Source: Bacteroidota bacterium
GTDB taxonomy: Bacteria > Bacteroidota > Bacteroidia > Chitinophagales > BACL12
Reading direction: 5' to 3'
Assembly (NCBI GenBank): GCA_029571985.1
Contig: JAKQVC010000268.1
Coordinates: 1-56,503 of the forward strand
DNA length: 56,503 bases
The notes under the pieces were generated by a model. It did not search any database. It saw only the letters and a program-made list of their open reading frames with translations, and was not told where the DNA came from. A program made the position numbers and the translations under genes. Of this stretch, positions 54,840 to 56,503 are shown one piece after another. Position 1 is the first letter of the stretch. Each line of letters begins with the position of its first letter.

Positions 54840-55589
54840 ATGCAAACGGAAACACATGTTCAACATCAGGAAGTGCTCGCAATTATACCAGCCAGAGGTG
54901 GCAGCAAAGGACTTCCCGGAAAAAACACTAAACCTTTATGCGGACATCCGCTGTTAGCTTATAGTATTCTGGCTGCGCAAAAAAGCAAGTATATTACACG
55001 CATCGTCGTGAATACCGATGACCCGGAAATTGCCGCAGTTGCAAAACACTACGGAGCAGAAGTGCCATTTATTCGGCCCGCCGACTTAGCTGAGGATACC
55101 AGCACTGATTTAAGTGTATTTCAACATGCTATCGCCTGGCATTATAATGAAGAACAGTATCGACCAGATTACATTATTCAATTACGGCCCACATCTCCTT
55201 TGCGAAAAGCGGATTGGATAGATGCCGCCATTTCACTCCTGCACCAGTCAGAGGCCGATTCATTGCGCGTAGTAACACCGGCTCCCATTACACCATATAA
55301 AATGTGGCGGATTTCAGATACAGAAAAACCGATGCAGCCACTTTTACAGATTGATGGAATAGATGAACCTTATAATATGCCGCGGCAATCACTACCTCAA
55401 ATATTTTGGCAAATAGGCACATTGGATGTTATTCGGACTGCAATTATTGAAAATGGCAGCATGAGCGGTAAAAATATATTACCCTTTATTGTAGATGCCG
55501 CATATGCAGCAGATATCGACGATTTACACAGTTTCATAGAAGCAGAAAAAAAATTGCAACAATTGGATTGCCTTCGATTTGATGGATAA
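54840..55589 (+). CDS. Acylneuraminate cytidylyltransferase-like protein
   Basis: The 249-residue product activates a nonulosonic acid with CTP. It shows the NeuA/KdsB-type motif IIPARGGSKGLPGKN (about residues 14-28), VNTDDPEIAAVAKHYGA, the phosphate-site ALAEDTSTDL-type run (DLAEDTSTDLSVFQHAI), and QLRPTSPLRK. It is close to NeuA. The gene overlaps the next start by 8 bases, so translation is coupled, and follows the NeuB-like gene by 4 bases. Confidence 0.9.
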   Translation: MQTETHVQHQEVLAIIPARGGSKGLPGKNTKPLCGHPLLAYSILAAQKSKYITRIVVNTDDPEIAAVAKHYGAEVPFIRPADLAEDTSTDLSVFQHAIAWHYNEEQYRPDYIIQLRPTSPLRKADWIDAAISLLHQSEADSLRVVTPAPITPYKMWRISDTEKPMQPLLQIDGIDEPYNMPRQSLPQIFWQIGTLDVIRTAIIENGSMSGKNILPFIVDAAYAADIDDLHSFIEAEKKLQQLDCLRFDG

Positions 55590-56503
55590 ACAATCACCCA
55601 TATTAGTAGTAGGTGCCGGTTCTGTTGGAGAAAGGCATATTCAAAATTTGCTACATGCGGGCTATACAGACATACATGTTTTGCGACGTGCTGCTGGTCC
55701 GATGCGGCAGGTAGATGCACAATTAGTAACAACACATATCAATAAAGAAGAAGTAGCACATTGTGTTTGTGCCATCATATGTAATCCGACTTCCCTGCAT
55801 GCAGAAACAACAAAATGGTGTCTCTCGCAGGGCATGCATGTATTAGTTGAAAAACCTTTGTCGCATACATTAGCGCATTTGGATGAAATTCAGTTACTGG
55901 CAATGCAAAACAATTTAGTGGTGCAAGTTGCCTATATGATGCGCTATCATCCACACCTGCAATTGATTGCTTCGATTATTCGAGACAAAACATATGGTTC
56001 ACTGCAACGCATGGAAACGTATTGGGGAAGTTATTTACCTGACTGGCATCCATGGGAAGATTATCGGTCATCCTATGTCGCACTAAAGGACCTGGGTGGC
56101 GGTGTTGCCTTAACACTCAGTCATGATTTAGATGTGGTTAACTGGCTTGCGCAGACTCCCGTGCTAACCTATGCAAAAAAATATGCCTACTCGAACGAAC
56201 TTAACATCGAAACAGAAGCTATCGCAGATTTCGATATTCGCTATCAAAATGGCATTGAAGCACATGTGCATATGAATCTGCTGGACAAACCGCAGAAAAG
56301 GAGGTATCAATTCCAATTTGAACAGGCTGTTATTTCGCTAAATTTTTTCTCTGCAGAAATGCACATAGAAACAAAAACAGGCACTATCAAAGACATTATT
56401 CCAGATTTTGACCGAAACAATTTATTTGTGGATGAACTACAAGATTTTCTGAATCGCATAAGCCGAACCGAAAATCACAACCAATTTACAGCTCAACAAA
56501 TCC
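55582..56503 (+). CDS. Gfo/Idh/MocA family oxidoreductase (C-terminus beyond window)
   Basis: The frame starts with ATG at 55582 (inside the preceding gene) and stays open to the last base, about 307 residues so far. The N-terminal Rossmann motif is ILVVGAGSVGERHIQNL, and the family's EKP motif is present in LVEKPLSHT. The C-terminal domain includes LKDLGGGVALTLSHDLDVVN, whose histidine-aspartate pair is catalytic in many members. Such NAD-dependent enzymes in nonulosonic-acid clusters act on UDP-sugar or sugar-acid intermediates. It continues the operon. Confidence 0.88.
   Translation, partial: MDKQSPILVVGAGSVGERHIQNLLHAGYTDIHVLRRAAGPMRQVDAQLVTTHINKEEVAHCVCAIICNPTSLHAETTKWCLSQGMHVLVEKPLSHTLAHLDEIQLLAMQNNLVVQVAYMMRYHPHLQLIASIIRDKTYGSLQRMETYWGSYLPDWHPWEDYRSSYVALKDLGGGVALTLSHDLDVVNWLAQTPVLTYAKKYAYSNELNIETEAIADFDIRYQNGIEAHVHMNLLDKPQKRRYQFQFEQAVISLNFFSAEMHIETKTGTIKDIIPDFDRNNLFVDELQDFLNRISRTENHNQFTAQQI

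Overview
The window comes from a member of the Bacteroidota. Several signs agree. At least eight secreted proteins end in a type IX secretion (T9SS) type A sorting domain. Promoters carry the TAnnTTTG -7 element; nine exact matches lie just upstream of gene starts. DUF6089 barrels, a DUF5606 protein and a split transketolase are also present. The order cannot be fixed from sequence alone, but the mix of PKD, MopE-like, beta-helix and pappalysin T9SS cargo suits a Chitinophagales- or Saprospirales-like lineage. No rRNA, tRNA, CRISPR array, transposase or phage gene was seen, so this looks like ordinary chromosome.

Layout. 0-4.2 kb (minus): two tandem von Willebrand A proteins (the first cut by the window edge) and the N-terminal half of transketolase, then a 210-bp tandem intergenic duplication. 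4.2-8.6 kb (plus): an orphan SUKH-4 immunity-like protein, a MopE-repeat T9SS protein and a twin-arginine flavin amine oxidase that also has a T9SS-like tail. 8.6-17 kb: uvrB, a DUF5606 gene, a compact minus-strand set (sodium:solute symporter, LOG-like protein, peroxiredoxin, T9SS protein) and two DUF6089 barrels. 17-20.4 kb (plus): a TM2/OB-fold protein, then recR overlapping a glycosyltransferase fused to a gutted WcaJ-like module. 20.4-25.7 kb: an unknown helical protein, then a dockerin-like and a seven-PKD-plus-Kazal T9SS protein. 25.9-30.8 kb (minus): a tight pheS-led run with a secreted protein, a radical SAM/SPASM enzyme, a class III aminotransferase and a zinc phospholipase C-like protein. 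31-37 kb: an M43 metalloprotease and metH, divergent. 37.3-41.4 kb (minus): T9SS proteins, one split by an in-frame TAG. 41.9-49.2 kb (minus): a polysaccharide deacetylase and sulfotransferase leading into a complete RND efflux operon. 49.4-52.1 kb: a PA0069-like radical SAM gene divergent from a LexA-like XRE/S24 regulator, then a DUF559-like protein lacking catalytic residues. 52.4-56.5 kb (plus): kdsA, a winged-helix regulator with a perfect palindrome over its own promoter, and a NeuB-like / NeuA-like / Gfo-Idh cassette running off the end.

Themes. Cell-surface biology dominates: T9SS cargo, DUF6089 barrels (the family to which PorG is assigned, from memory), glycan synthesis (KdsA, NeuB/NeuA-like, GT2, deacetylase, sulfotransferase) and efflux. 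The most novel-looking items are the palindrome-controlled nonulosonate-type cassette, the TAG-split beta-helix protein, the Tat-plus-T9SS flavoenzyme, the GT2-WcaJ fusion with a deleted catalytic core, and a modular family of 7- and 8-nt intergenic repeats. All functions are inferred from reading the sequence; no search was run.
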